Below, piece after piece: positions 26,401 through 33,825 of a DNA stretch of 64,000 nucleotides. The position numbers and the translations under genes were made by a program. Within the stretch, counting starts at the first letter, position 1. Every line of letters starts with the position of its first letter. Under the pieces are notes generated by a model. It was not told where the DNA came from. It ran no database searches and was given only the letters and a program-made list of their open reading frames with translations. Location of the stretch: NCBI GenBank assembly GCA_002698785.1, contig PAAG01000014.1, forward strand, positions 124,001-188,000, read 5' to 3'. This DNA comes from Verrucomicrobiales bacterium. Lineage in GTDB: Bacteria > Verrucomicrobiota > Verrucomicrobiia > Verrucomicrobiales > DEV007.

Positions 26401-26944
26401 ACTGCGTGAAGACGAGTTTGTAGATCTTGTTTCTTTTCTCGCGCACCTCGGGAAAGATGGTGACTTCAAGACTCCCCCTAACAGATACATTCGCCATTGG
26501 CAGGCAATGTCGCCTCACGAGCGCACGCGGGACGCAATCGGACACTGGGGCAAAAAGATCTTTGCTGAAGACGTCGAAAGCTATGTCTGGTCCGTCTTTT
26601 ACGCAGAGGTAGCTGGTGGCCTTCCGATTGACGAGATGCCTGAGGTCGTAGGTCGCGGCAAAAATCGATACAGTGTCGCGAGAACGTTTCTCGATGTCTC
26701 GTCCCCTGGCGACATTCACCTCAAAATTTCCGGCAAGCTGAAAGACCTGACACTGCTCCACGGAGAAACAGAAATCAAACTACCCGAGGACACTTCAGAA
26801 GCGGAAATCACGATTCCCATCAAGGAGGCTGGCAGGCAGAAGCTCACTATTGTTGGTCTTCGCAGTTGGGGCCTTGATTCTGTCTCCATCGAAGCTCTGG
26901 ACGACGCCGGTAAAGTAATTCTCCCTACGGTTTCTGAATTCTAA
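23486..26944 (+). CDS. PVC-type secreted beta-propeller/HEAT/cytochrome c protein
   Basis: The 1152-residue protein has a signal peptide (to about 25) and a membrane-bound-dehydrogenase-type propeller (about 40-380) with VILEDTDGDGVADKNTVFADNLHIP and IYIADWYNPI. HEAT-like repeats follow (about 390-820), then a cytochrome c domain with one CIVCH haem site (about 868-872, then GGIIGPDL), and a beta-rich C-terminal domain (about 1000-1152). Such proteins are widespread in Planctomycetes and Verrucomicrobia and are thought to oxidise sugars or related compounds in the periplasm; the substrate is not known. SGNH and FG-GAP genes flank it at 42 and 12 bp. Confidence 0.92.
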   Translation: MCSIHRLCLLGVSLLAVPFSSALAQNGLQDIPDTAFDAQQKAFKVIEGASINLFAHEPLVRNPVHMNWDQRGRLWVVSSPLYPHIKPGQEEQDRIVILEDTDGDGVADKNTVFADNLHIPTAVLPGDGGVFVANSIEVLFLKDTDGDDVADERKVVLSGFGTEDTHHLVHTFHWGPEGMVWLNQSIYIHTHLETPYGIRRLLGGGMWHYRPETERADVFMKGLVNPWGHAFDTWGQSFLTDGAGSEGINYVFPRSVFKTSPGASRVLSGLNPGQPKHCGLEFLTGANVPDELEDVLAAPDFRGNRINLFRLTDNGSSYTSTQIEDLVTSTHKSFRPIDVKMGPDGAIYIADWYNPIIQHGEVDFRDPRRDHEHGRIWRISFDDQELVEKPDLVGASNSELIGHLNSDEGWTRHLAMVEMRTREKGEMMKALQETAAPEDVDPELAKMRYIWGTQALNQFDKEAAADLLEAKNHKARAGALRALYYSAGSNPDALAIARKAAADPHPQVRLWAVSVLAQLDSPDTVRIALGALEGIEVDEFLDFAIWSICREHSDRWVEKAKSGNPFESMSQLLFAVRALNQPVAIPQILSALESGDLTGESATADVADLVSKVGNAEQLNRLFELALMENTSDVDKQILLESLVSAGKLRKLQPSGDKTRLSQFLQSNNVGLFSSAASLAGLWKLESARPGLKEAFQKSPENPARGKAAMDGLISLGGPATAKLFDELATNKTAPYLLRSLAVIGRTRMNPQAGAQIAIAVLKDAPEGKDPHGIFDAFLSNKKGPPALAAVLNKGSLPQAIALTGVQKASSAATKPEGLVAALQNAADLKPMKMSLTDTEMEAMMNEVATQGDPHRGEAIYRRAALQCIVCHAIGGAGGIIGPDLVSIGSSAPVDYLINSLLQPSEKIKEGYHTTLVTLKNGDSFAGAIAREDANEIVIRDAAGVEHRVPKKEIASNNISPVSLMPPGLTATLREDEFVDLVSFLAHLGKDGDFKTPPNRYIRHWQAMSPHERTRDAIGHWGKKIFAEDVESYVWSVFYAEVAGGLPIDEMPEVVGRGKNRYSVARTFLDVSSPGDIHLKISGKLKDLTLLHGETEIKLPEDTSEAEITIPIKEAGRQKLTIVGLRSWGLDSVSIEALDDAGKVILPTVSEF

Positions 26945-26956
26945 TCAAAATCTCTT

Positions 26957-28162
26957 ATGAACGTAAAAACTCTCCTACCCACTGCCATCGTGGCACTGAC
27001 GGTTGTCACTGTCGTTGCCCAGCAAAAGAAGAAGTCTGGTCCTCCGAAATTGAAATGGAAGGTGCAGCAACTTCACAAAGACAACAACGAAGGCTGTGCT
27101 GTCGGCGATATCAACGGCGATGGAAAGCTCGACGTAACGGCCGGTGAGTTCTGGTATGCTGCGCCGGACTTCAAACAAATGCCGGTTCGCAAGATCATGC
27201 CGTTTGGAGCCGACTACATGCAGAACAACTCCGAGCACCTGTTCGATATGGATGGGGACGGTGACCTTGATGTTGTGTCAGGCGCATTCACCCTGCCAGT
27301 CGTGAACTGGTATGAGAACCCGGGCGAAGGCAACTACTCTGGACAGTGGAAAAGCCACATCGTTGTCGATACCGAGACCGGCAAAAACGAAGCCACATTT
27401 CTCCACGATCTTGATGGCGACGGGACACCTGAGTGGATAGAAAATTCATGGGATGCAAACAATCCCATGCTGGCTTTTCGCCTGGTGCGAGGAGAAGACG
27501 GAAAGGTCACCACCGAGAAACACGTGATTTGCGAAACCGGAAATGGTCACGGCATGGGATTCGGTGACATCAATGGCGATGGAAAAGATGACATCGTTTT
27601 TAACCAAGGCTGGTATGAGTGCCCTGAAGCGGGAGCCTTCTCGGGCCCCTGGAAATGGCACAAAGACTTTGAACTCCCCCATGCAAGCTGTCCTGTTCTT
27701 ATCGTCGACCTCAACGAAGACGGACGCAATGATATCATCTGGGCAGATGGTCACAGCTATGGGCTCTACTGGGAAGAGCAGCAGGAGCCACAGTCCAATG
27801 GTGCTACAACATGGCGTCAGCATTTGATCGACAAAAAATTCTCGCAGGCACACTGCCTGGCCTGGGCGGACATCGATCAGGACGGAGCATCTGAACTCAT
27901 CACAGGAAAGCGATTTTACGCTCACTCTGGAAAAGATCCTGGTTCGGAGGACAACATTACCGTTCACTACTATGACTGGAAAAAGGAAGACCAGTCATGG
28001 ACAAAAAGCATGATTTCTTCGGCCCCCGCAGGAGAAGGTCCAGGGATCGGACTACAGATCAGAACCGCCGATCTGGATGGAGATGGTTGGGTCGACATTG
28101 TTGTTCCTGGTAAGAGCGGAACCCACATTCTGTGGAATCAGGGCTGGACTCCCGCTTCTTGA
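26957..28162 (+). CDS. Secreted FG-GAP/VCBS repeat protein
   Basis: The 401-residue protein has a signal peptide (MNVKTLLPTAIVALTVVTVVAQ) and at least four calcium-binding FG-GAP/VCBS-type repeats of the form GDINGDGKLDV, FDMDGDGDLDV, GDINGDGKDDI and ADLDGDGWVDI. These build a seven-bladed propeller without evident catalytic residues, typically used for binding. It starts 12 bp after the propeller-cytochrome gene and is probably co-expressed with it as a third secreted partner. Confidence 0.9.
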   Translation: MNVKTLLPTAIVALTVVTVVAQQKKKSGPPKLKWKVQQLHKDNNEGCAVGDINGDGKLDVTAGEFWYAAPDFKQMPVRKIMPFGADYMQNNSEHLFDMDGDGDLDVVSGAFTLPVVNWYENPGEGNYSGQWKSHIVVDTETGKNEATFLHDLDGDGTPEWIENSWDANNPMLAFRLVRGEDGKVTTEKHVICETGNGHGMGFGDINGDGKDDIVFNQGWYECPEAGAFSGPWKWHKDFELPHASCPVLIVDLNEDGRNDIIWADGHSYGLYWEEQQEPQSNGATTWRQHLIDKKFSQAHCLAWADIDQDGASELITGKRFYAHSGKDPGSEDNITVHYYDWKKEDQSWTKSMISSAPAGEGPGIGLQIRTADLDGDGWVDIVVPGKSGTHILWNQGWTPAS

Positions 28163-28184
28163 TTCATCATACTATTAAGCAAGC

Positions 28185-28724
28185 ATGAGCGAATCGCCCG
28201 CACAGCCCGATAAACCGGAAGGAGAACCGATCCCGTCGATTCTCCATTCCTTTTACGAGGAGCGCCCATTCCAGTCCTGCACACGTTGCGGAGAGTCCCT
28301 GATCCACTTTGCTGAAGGGTTCCGGATCTCGAAGAACTTCAAGAAAGGCGAGGTGCTCATGGAGTACGCTCTTTGTCTCCCCTGCCTGGACGCAATGCTC
28401 GACGAAGCATCTGAAGAGTCTAAACAACGACTCGCAGAATTTCATGAGGAACGATATCGCGATGTCTCCGGATTCGAGGAATGTGCCCTCTGTGACCGGA
28501 CTCGCGATCAAGTTCGAGGTGAGGAATTCAGTCTCGCAGGCGTATGCCAGGGGGATCGTATGCACGACAGTGCCTTGGTGTGCATTGACTGCATGGAAGC
28601 AATGGCTGAAACCATGTCCGAAGAAACTCGCCGTACGTGGGACAAATTCCGCGAAGAGAATTTCCCCGGTGTTCCTTCCGACTTCGAGCCGTTTCCTTCG
28701 AACCCGGCTCCTCTCTCAATCTGA
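28185..28724 (+). CDS. Protein with two zinc-ribbon-like cysteine clusters
   Basis: The 179-residue protein has no signal peptide. Two similar halves each contain a pair of CxxC knuckles: CTRC ... CLPC in the first and CALC ... CIDC in the second, separated by a helical segment. Each pair fits one structural zinc. Both halves share a following helix with an EE-SKQRL / EE-TRRTW pattern, suggesting internal duplication. Function unknown. It follows the FG-GAP gene by 22 bp and overlaps the convergent minus-strand gene by 9 bp. Confidence 0.75.
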   Translation: MSESPAQPDKPEGEPIPSILHSFYEERPFQSCTRCGESLIHFAEGFRISKNFKKGEVLMEYALCLPCLDAMLDEASEESKQRLAEFHEERYRDVSGFEECALCDRTRDQVRGEEFSLAGVCQGDRMHDSALVCIDCMEAMAETMSEETRRTWDKFREENFPGVPSDFEPFPSNPAPLSI

Positions 28725-28964
28725 TCCGTCAGCCGACGGGTCGACCTCTTCGTCGGCGGGAATGTAAGGGCGCGTCAGAAGTGTGTGGATCCGCCTTTGC
28801 AGTTCTCTGGGTAACGGCCCGTCGTCGGGAGAAGTTCTGACAAGTCTTTTCGCCTCGTCAAGATCACCGGCAGCCATGGCCGCTTCCATTAAGCGAAGTC
28901 GAATTGACCAGTCTTCTGGAGCGTTTTCGAGAGCCAGATAACTCTCCTGAAGTGATATTCTCAT
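28716..28964 (-). CDS. Small TPR-like helical protein
   Basis: The 82-residue protein starts at an ATG 21 bp downstream of the DUF1080 gene on the same strand. The sequence (SYLALENAPEDWSIRLRLMEAAMAAGDLDEAKRLVR) has the spacing of one to two TPR-like helical hairpins. The tail is acidic. It is small and without a recognised family, but position and codon use favour a real gene. Confidence 0.55.
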   Translation of the reverse strand: MRISLQESYLALENAPEDWSIRLRLMEAAMAAGDLDEAKRLVRTSPDDGPLPRELQRRIHTLLTRPYIPADEEVDPSADGSD

Positions 28965-28985
28965 TGCCAGTTCAAAGAATTTTAC

Positions 28986-29678
28986 TCAATCCGCGATGAG
29001 AAGAATATCCTTGAACTGCACCTTCATAGGGGGCCCAGAGTGCAACTGCAGAGCCAGAATTCCGGAGAGCTCTCGTTCCTCTTCCTGAAGATCCGTGACT
29101 TCTGCCGTCTGGTGGCCATTCAACCATACGGAAATCGTGTTTTCCCTCGCGACGATCTCGTATTCATTCCACTTCCCAGCTTCGTATGAGGATATGGCTT
29201 CCTCCGCTGACTTTTCCAGAGAAGTTGTTTCCAACGAACCATCCGGTTGGACGACCGTATTCTGCCCTCTCGCAGCGAGCATCTTGCGACCGTGCTCATC
29301 ATAAATAGCACCAAGCCACGCGACATCCGGTTGGCTGATATCGACCTGGTATCCCACCGCATGACCATCCTCCAGAACCTGCGATCGCACCTGCACGCCA
29401 CTATTGGCTTTGGGCCCGCCATCAACTCGAAACTTCAGCTTCAATGTAAAATCTCCCAGTTCACCTCCCTGCCAGACTAAGAACTGGTTTTTCGTACACG
29501 GATTCTCTTCTGACGCGGTTGCTGTGATTGCCCCGTCTTCCACAGACCAGTAGGACATATCCGGTGCATCCCAACCACCGAGAGTACTACCATCGAAAAG
29601 TGACTGCGGTTCACCCGCTGACAGAACAAAAATCTGCCCGGAAAGAAGGCAGGCAATGAGCATGGAGGGGAGTTTCAT
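28986..29678 (-). CDS. Secreted DUF1080 (3-keto-disaccharide hydrolase-like) protein
   Basis: The start is the ATG at 29678 (MKLPSMLIACLLSGQIFVLSAG, a signal peptide), giving 230 residues. A single DUF1080 domain shows SLFDGSTLGGWDAP, the central GVQVRSQVLEDGHAVGYQVD and the C-terminal SGILALQLHSGPPMKVQFKDI. The family is expected to act on glycosides or bind carbohydrate outside the cytoplasm. It heads a two-gene minus-strand unit with the small TPR-like protein. Confidence 0.88.
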   Translation of the reverse strand: MKLPSMLIACLLSGQIFVLSAGEPQSLFDGSTLGGWDAPDMSYWSVEDGAITATASEENPCTKNQFLVWQGGELGDFTLKLKFRVDGGPKANSGVQVRSQVLEDGHAVGYQVDISQPDVAWLGAIYDEHGRKMLAARGQNTVVQPDGSLETTSLEKSAEEAISSYEAGKWNEYEIVARENTISVWLNGHQTAEVTDLQEEERELSGILALQLHSGPPMKVQFKDILLIAD

Positions 29679-29902
29679 GGGACGCAGTTTCCCCAACCCA
29701 ACTTGGATTGTCCATCCCCGTTTTCGCGAACATTACGAAAAAAGCTGCATAACCGACTGCATTCGACCGTCTTGCTCCCAAATTTTCCGCCAAAATTGAA
29801 CCGTTTTAGCGCGAAAGATTCAAATAAATCCGTCGTAGAGACAGAATATTTGAACTATTTGCCTTTCTGGCGATACTTAACCAATATTAAATCTTGCCGA
29901 AG

Positions 29903-31498
29903 ATGCGTTTCCCCGGAATACAAAGAGTTCCCACAGTATTTGCCGCCATTTTCCTGAGTTCCTCTCCGCTAGTCGCGCAGGACATGACGAGTTATGTCGC
30001 GTCTCAGGCCAAGAAAGCAGGAGGTGGAATATCCAATTGGTATGCCGCCCGAAAGAACGTCCCTGTCTGGGATGGCAATCGTCTGGGTGCACTTTCCCAG
30101 TTCATTCAAGCTCTCGACGCCCATGGGCTATCCCCGAGCATGTTCCGCCTTCAGGAATGGGATGCACAGTGGAGAAATCCAAGCACCGATCCCAATCAGC
30201 GCGCTGCCGTAGAAGTCGGAACCACTCAGTTGGCTCTCTACGCGATACAGTCGCTTGCATACGGATTTGTCGATCCCACCACAGTGCACTCCAAGTGGGA
30301 TGAAATTCCGCGCAAATACACCGCCTACCAGTTTCTGGATGGTGCTATCCAACAAACGCCAAACAACTTTGCGGCATACCTTCTTCAGAACGTTCCCCCA
30401 CCCGATTCTCGGTATGCGGAGATGGTGAAGACTCTGGCTCGCTATCGCAAGATCGATTCCCTCGGTGGGTGGCGCAACCTGCCCGCTACAGCTAATCCTG
30501 CGGGTCCTGGCTCTCAGTATCCCGAGCTCACTCTTCTTCGCTCACGCCTACAGGCAGAGGGCGACCTTCCAGCCAGCGCAGGCAAATTCAAAGGCAAGAC
30601 CATCGACAACCGAACAGGAGATGCGATCAAGTCCTTCCAGTTTCGCCATGGGATCCAGCCGGATGGATTCATTGGAAACCAAACGCTGGTCGAATTGAAT
30701 ACACCCACCAAGTCGCGGGTGAATTCTCTGATCATTAATATCGACCGTCTCAGATGGATGCCTCGTGCCTACGAGCAGGCAGAACATATTGAGGTGAATA
30801 TCGCTGAAAGTGCTTTGCGTATGTTTGACCAGCGTCGCCAGATCACCGTGATGGAGGTTATTGTCGGGGTAAAAGGAAAGCACCAGACACCAATTTTCCA
30901 CGGCGACATCAAATACCTCATCTTCCGCCCTTACTGGAATGTCCCACTATCGATCGCCAAGACAGAGATTGTTCCCAAAGCTCTTGGCGATCCGCAGGGC
31001 TATATGAACTCTCACAATTACGAATTGGTCAGGTCTTACGGTGCAGCTCCCAACGACACTCTTCCCATTACTTCAGGAAACCTGCAGGCGGCAGCTTCAG
31101 GCGGGGTGCTCATTCGTCAACGAGCCGGAGCAAACAACTCCCTGGGCCTTGTGAAGTTTATTTTCCCGAACGACAACTCAGTCTATCTTCACGACACCCC
31201 TGACCATAGTCTTTTCCAGGCAGCGGACCGAGATTTCAGCCATGGTTGTGTCAGGGTCTCCCGCCCTGACGAATTAGCAGATTTACTCCTCCAGCGCAAC
31301 GGGGGCTGGAATATCAATAGCGTTCGGACAGCCATGCAGGATGTCAGCAATCCTAACCATAAGGTCGATTTCAGCCGCTCGATGCCCGTGTATCTCGTTT
31401 ATTGGACATCGACTATTATGAGCGACGGCAGAGTCCGATTCGATCAGGACATCTACGGTCACGACAGGATTATGTTGCAGAAGTTTGGGCTGCAGTAG
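29903..31498 (+). CDS. Secreted L,D-transpeptidase (YcbB-like)
   Basis: The start is the ATG at 29903 (MRFPGIQRVPTVFAAIFLSSSPLVAQ, a signal peptide); the track begins at a TTG nine bases earlier. The protein has 531 residues. It has a peptidoglycan-binding domain (KSFQFRHGIQPDGFIGNQTLVELN) before a YkuD catalytic domain with the active-site block SHGCVRVSRPDEL, whose Cys is the nucleophile. L,D-transpeptidases of the YcbB type form 3-3 crosslinks in the murein. The order and length match that group. The 3' end lies 4 bp from the convergent sulfatase gene. Confidence 0.93.
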   Translation: MRFPGIQRVPTVFAAIFLSSSPLVAQDMTSYVASQAKKAGGGISNWYAARKNVPVWDGNRLGALSQFIQALDAHGLSPSMFRLQEWDAQWRNPSTDPNQRAAVEVGTTQLALYAIQSLAYGFVDPTTVHSKWDEIPRKYTAYQFLDGAIQQTPNNFAAYLLQNVPPPDSRYAEMVKTLARYRKIDSLGGWRNLPATANPAGPGSQYPELTLLRSRLQAEGDLPASAGKFKGKTIDNRTGDAIKSFQFRHGIQPDGFIGNQTLVELNTPTKSRVNSLIINIDRLRWMPRAYEQAEHIEVNIAESALRMFDQRRQITVMEVIVGVKGKHQTPIFHGDIKYLIFRPYWNVPLSIAKTEIVPKALGDPQGYMNSHNYELVRSYGAAPNDTLPITSGNLQAAASGGVLIRQRAGANNSLGLVKFIFPNDNSVYLHDTPDHSLFQAADRDFSHGCVRVSRPDELADLLLQRNGGWNINSVRTAMQDVSNPNHKVDFSRSMPVYLVYWTSTIMSDGRVRFDQDIYGHDRIMLQKFGLQ

Positions 31499-31502
31499 TT
31501 GG

Positions 31503-33254
31503 CTACTTCAGCCGCTTCAGCAAGAGAAGGCGAAAATCCATTACCTCTTTACCAGGGATATCAGTCGCGCGAAGCGTCAACTCTCCCTCCCCTTTCTCCA
31601 GGCTGATGGTGCCGAGCTTCATCGGTTTCCAATCCTGAGTATAACTCTCAACTCGAGGGGCTCGATCTTCTTCTGCTCCGATGAGTGGAGACGGATTAGG
31701 CTCTGAGATTGTTCCGGACAAAGCAGCCCCGTTGAAACTCAACTCCACGGTAGCTCCAACGTCCTCAGGGTCGCAGGTATAATAAATCAGCACTTCAAAT
31801 TCACCACTCTCTGCGACCTCTGCTGTCCAGACAATCCTGTCTTCCTTGCTGGTCCAATTGCCAAAGAAAGAGTCATTCGGAAACTTGTTCGATCTCTCGA
31901 TTCCCCCATGTGGCACGCCGTCACGAGCTGGAATTTGCGTGAAGGCATGGCCGGGATGAGCGATCACAAACGGACGCGTGTCGGTCCCCAGTTCCTTCAC
32001 CATTTCCGCTTTCCACTGGCGCAACTCTTTCGTGAGTTCTGCGTGGAGTTCAGGTTTTTGCTTTCGCACATCCTTCCCCTGCCCAGGATCTTTCTCCATG
32101 TCGTAGAGCCCACCCTCATTTCCGATCCGATACTTTGCCGTCCTGACCGATGCTTTGTTCTTCCACGCAGAGAAGACCTTTCGGTTTTGAAGTTCATTTG
32201 CAGGTGTTTCACCGAGTAGAACCGAGCTAAGGTCTTTCCCATCGAGGGGTTTCCTCGGCTCAAACGAAACACCCGCCATCGATGCCAAGGTTGGCATCAA
32301 ATCGATAGCGGAACCGAGAGTTTCGATTCGTGTAGCAGGAGCAATTTTTCCAGGCCACCGAATGATCATCGGGCTTCGAACGCCCCCTTCGTCGGTGGAA
32401 CCTTTTCGCCCTTTCATCCCGCCATTCCAGCGCCATCCATTTGGACCATTGTCACAGAAATAGATCACGATGGTATCCTCTGTCAGGTCGAGTGCATTCA
32501 GCTTCTCGAGAACACGCCCTACATTCCAGTCAATATTTTCACACATCGCAAGAGCACACCGGAGATGTAAGTCTTCCTCTTTCTCAGGATCCCGGTGATG
32601 CATAGCCAGGTCCTTGTCTTTGAACTTATTCCAGAATCTATCCGGAACCTGCATGGGCGAATGCGGAGTGTTGTATGGCAGGTAAACAAAGAACGGTTTT
32701 TCTTTGTTCTCTTCAATGAAATTCATCGCGCGATTTGTGAAGTCATCGACCACAAATCCATCCCCTGTCACAATCTCCCCATTGTGCTCCAGCATGGGAC
32801 TGAAATAATCCCCCCAGTGTCCCGAGCAGAATCCATAAAAATCGTCAAATCCACGGCCGTTCGGATGATACGGAAACTGCATTCCATTATGCCATTTTCC
32901 GTAAGCGCCAGTCGCATACCCCGCCGAACGGAATACATCTCCGATCGTCAATTCATCCTGATCAAGCCGTTCCCCACCTGCCGAAGTAGAATAGACGCCT
33001 CCCCTCTGATGATACCGTCCAGTAAGAAACTCTGCCCGGGTGGGAGAGCAGACAGGACAAACATAAAATCGATCAAAGCTTGCCCCTTCCGCTGCCAACT
33101 GGTCGATATTCGGGGTCGACAGATTGCTGTTTCCGTTCAATGACAAGTCTCCCCATCCTTGGTCATCTGTCAGAATGACGACTACGTTCGGCTGCCGCGC
33201 GGAAAGAAGAAGAGGCAAGCAAAGAAGGCTCAGGAATAATGCAGGGAGTTTCAT
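31503..33254 (-). CDS. Secreted sulfatase (arylsulfatase A-like) with C-terminal beta domain
   Basis: The 583-residue protein has a signal peptide (MKLPALFLSLLCLPLLLSA) and the sulfatase signature CSPTRAEFLTGRYHQR, whose first Cys is the site converted to formylglycine. Metal-binding ILTDDQGWGD lies near the N-terminus and DNGPNGW downstream. Residues about 455-583 form an added beta-rich domain (VWTAEVAESGEFEVLIYY) that may bind carbohydrate. It needs a maturase; an anaerobic sulfatase-maturating enzyme is one alternative reading of the cut-off gene at position 1. It probably desulfates polysaccharides. Confidence 0.93.
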   Translation of the reverse strand: MKLPALFLSLLCLPLLLSARQPNVVVILTDDQGWGDLSLNGNSNLSTPNIDQLAAEGASFDRFYVCPVCSPTRAEFLTGRYHQRGGVYSTSAGGERLDQDELTIGDVFRSAGYATGAYGKWHNGMQFPYHPNGRGFDDFYGFCSGHWGDYFSPMLEHNGEIVTGDGFVVDDFTNRAMNFIEENKEKPFFVYLPYNTPHSPMQVPDRFWNKFKDKDLAMHHRDPEKEEDLHLRCALAMCENIDWNVGRVLEKLNALDLTEDTIVIYFCDNGPNGWRWNGGMKGRKGSTDEGGVRSPMIIRWPGKIAPATRIETLGSAIDLMPTLASMAGVSFEPRKPLDGKDLSSVLLGETPANELQNRKVFSAWKNKASVRTAKYRIGNEGGLYDMEKDPGQGKDVRKQKPELHAELTKELRQWKAEMVKELGTDTRPFVIAHPGHAFTQIPARDGVPHGGIERSNKFPNDSFFGNWTSKEDRIVWTAEVAESGEFEVLIYYTCDPEDVGATVELSFNGAALSGTISEPNPSPLIGAEEDRAPRVESYTQDWKPMKLGTISLEKGEGELTLRATDIPGKEVMDFRLLLLKRLK

Positions 33255-33323
33255 CGTGGAGACGCTAGCATTTCGCTCTCAAAGCAGCAATTCGAGAACG
33301 AAGAAGATGGATCTCAATTTCCC

Positions 33324-33812
33324 CTAGGCGCCGCCGAGCATCTGACGGTAAATCTGTGCGTTAGCTTCCGAGAAGCAGCAGAAGGTTATGTCCAAATCAC
33401 TATCATGCCCTGAACAAACATCGACCGCGATCTGTGTCGCAGGCTCAATCGGATACCCGTAGATTCCGGTGCTGATGCACGGAAACGCAATGGATTCCAG
33501 ATTGTTCTCTACAGCAAGATTCAGCGAATTTCGATAACAGGAAGCAAGCAATTCCGGCTCGCCATGGTCTCCCCCCTGCCAGACTGGCCCCACCGTGTGT
33601 ATCACATGTTTCGCGGCCAAATTGTATCCCTTGGTGATTTTCGCTTCACCGGTATGGCAGCCACCAAGTAGTCTGCATTCATGGACCAACTCTGGTCCCG
33701 CTGCACGATGGATTGCACCATCCACGCCCCCACCTCCCAGCAAACTTGAGTTTGCCGCGTTTACGACCGCGTCGCACTCCAAGTCTGTGATGTCACCTTT
33801 TACTACCCTCAT
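33324..33812 (-). CDS. Macro-domain protein (ADP-ribose/O-acetyl-ADP-ribose deacetylase type)
   Basis: The 162-residue protein is a complete macro domain with [22 protein letters not shown] and [10 protein letters not shown], the motifs that hold ADP-ribose in MacroD/YmdB proteins. It would remove acetyl or ADP-ribosyl groups from ADP-ribose derivatives in the cytosol. It begins 13 bp after the ThuA-propeller-cytochrome gene, an unexpected operon partner for a secreted protein. Confidence 0.93.
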   Translation of the reverse strand: MRVVKGDITDLECDAVVNAANSSLLGGGGVDGAIHRAAGPELVHECRLLGGCHTGEAKITKGYNLAAKHVIHTVGPVWQGGDHGEPELLASCYRNSLNLAVENNLESIAFPCISTGIYGYPIEPATQIAVDVCSGHDSDLDITFCCFSEANAQIYRQMLGGA

Positions 33813-33825
33813 ATGATGCGATGAA

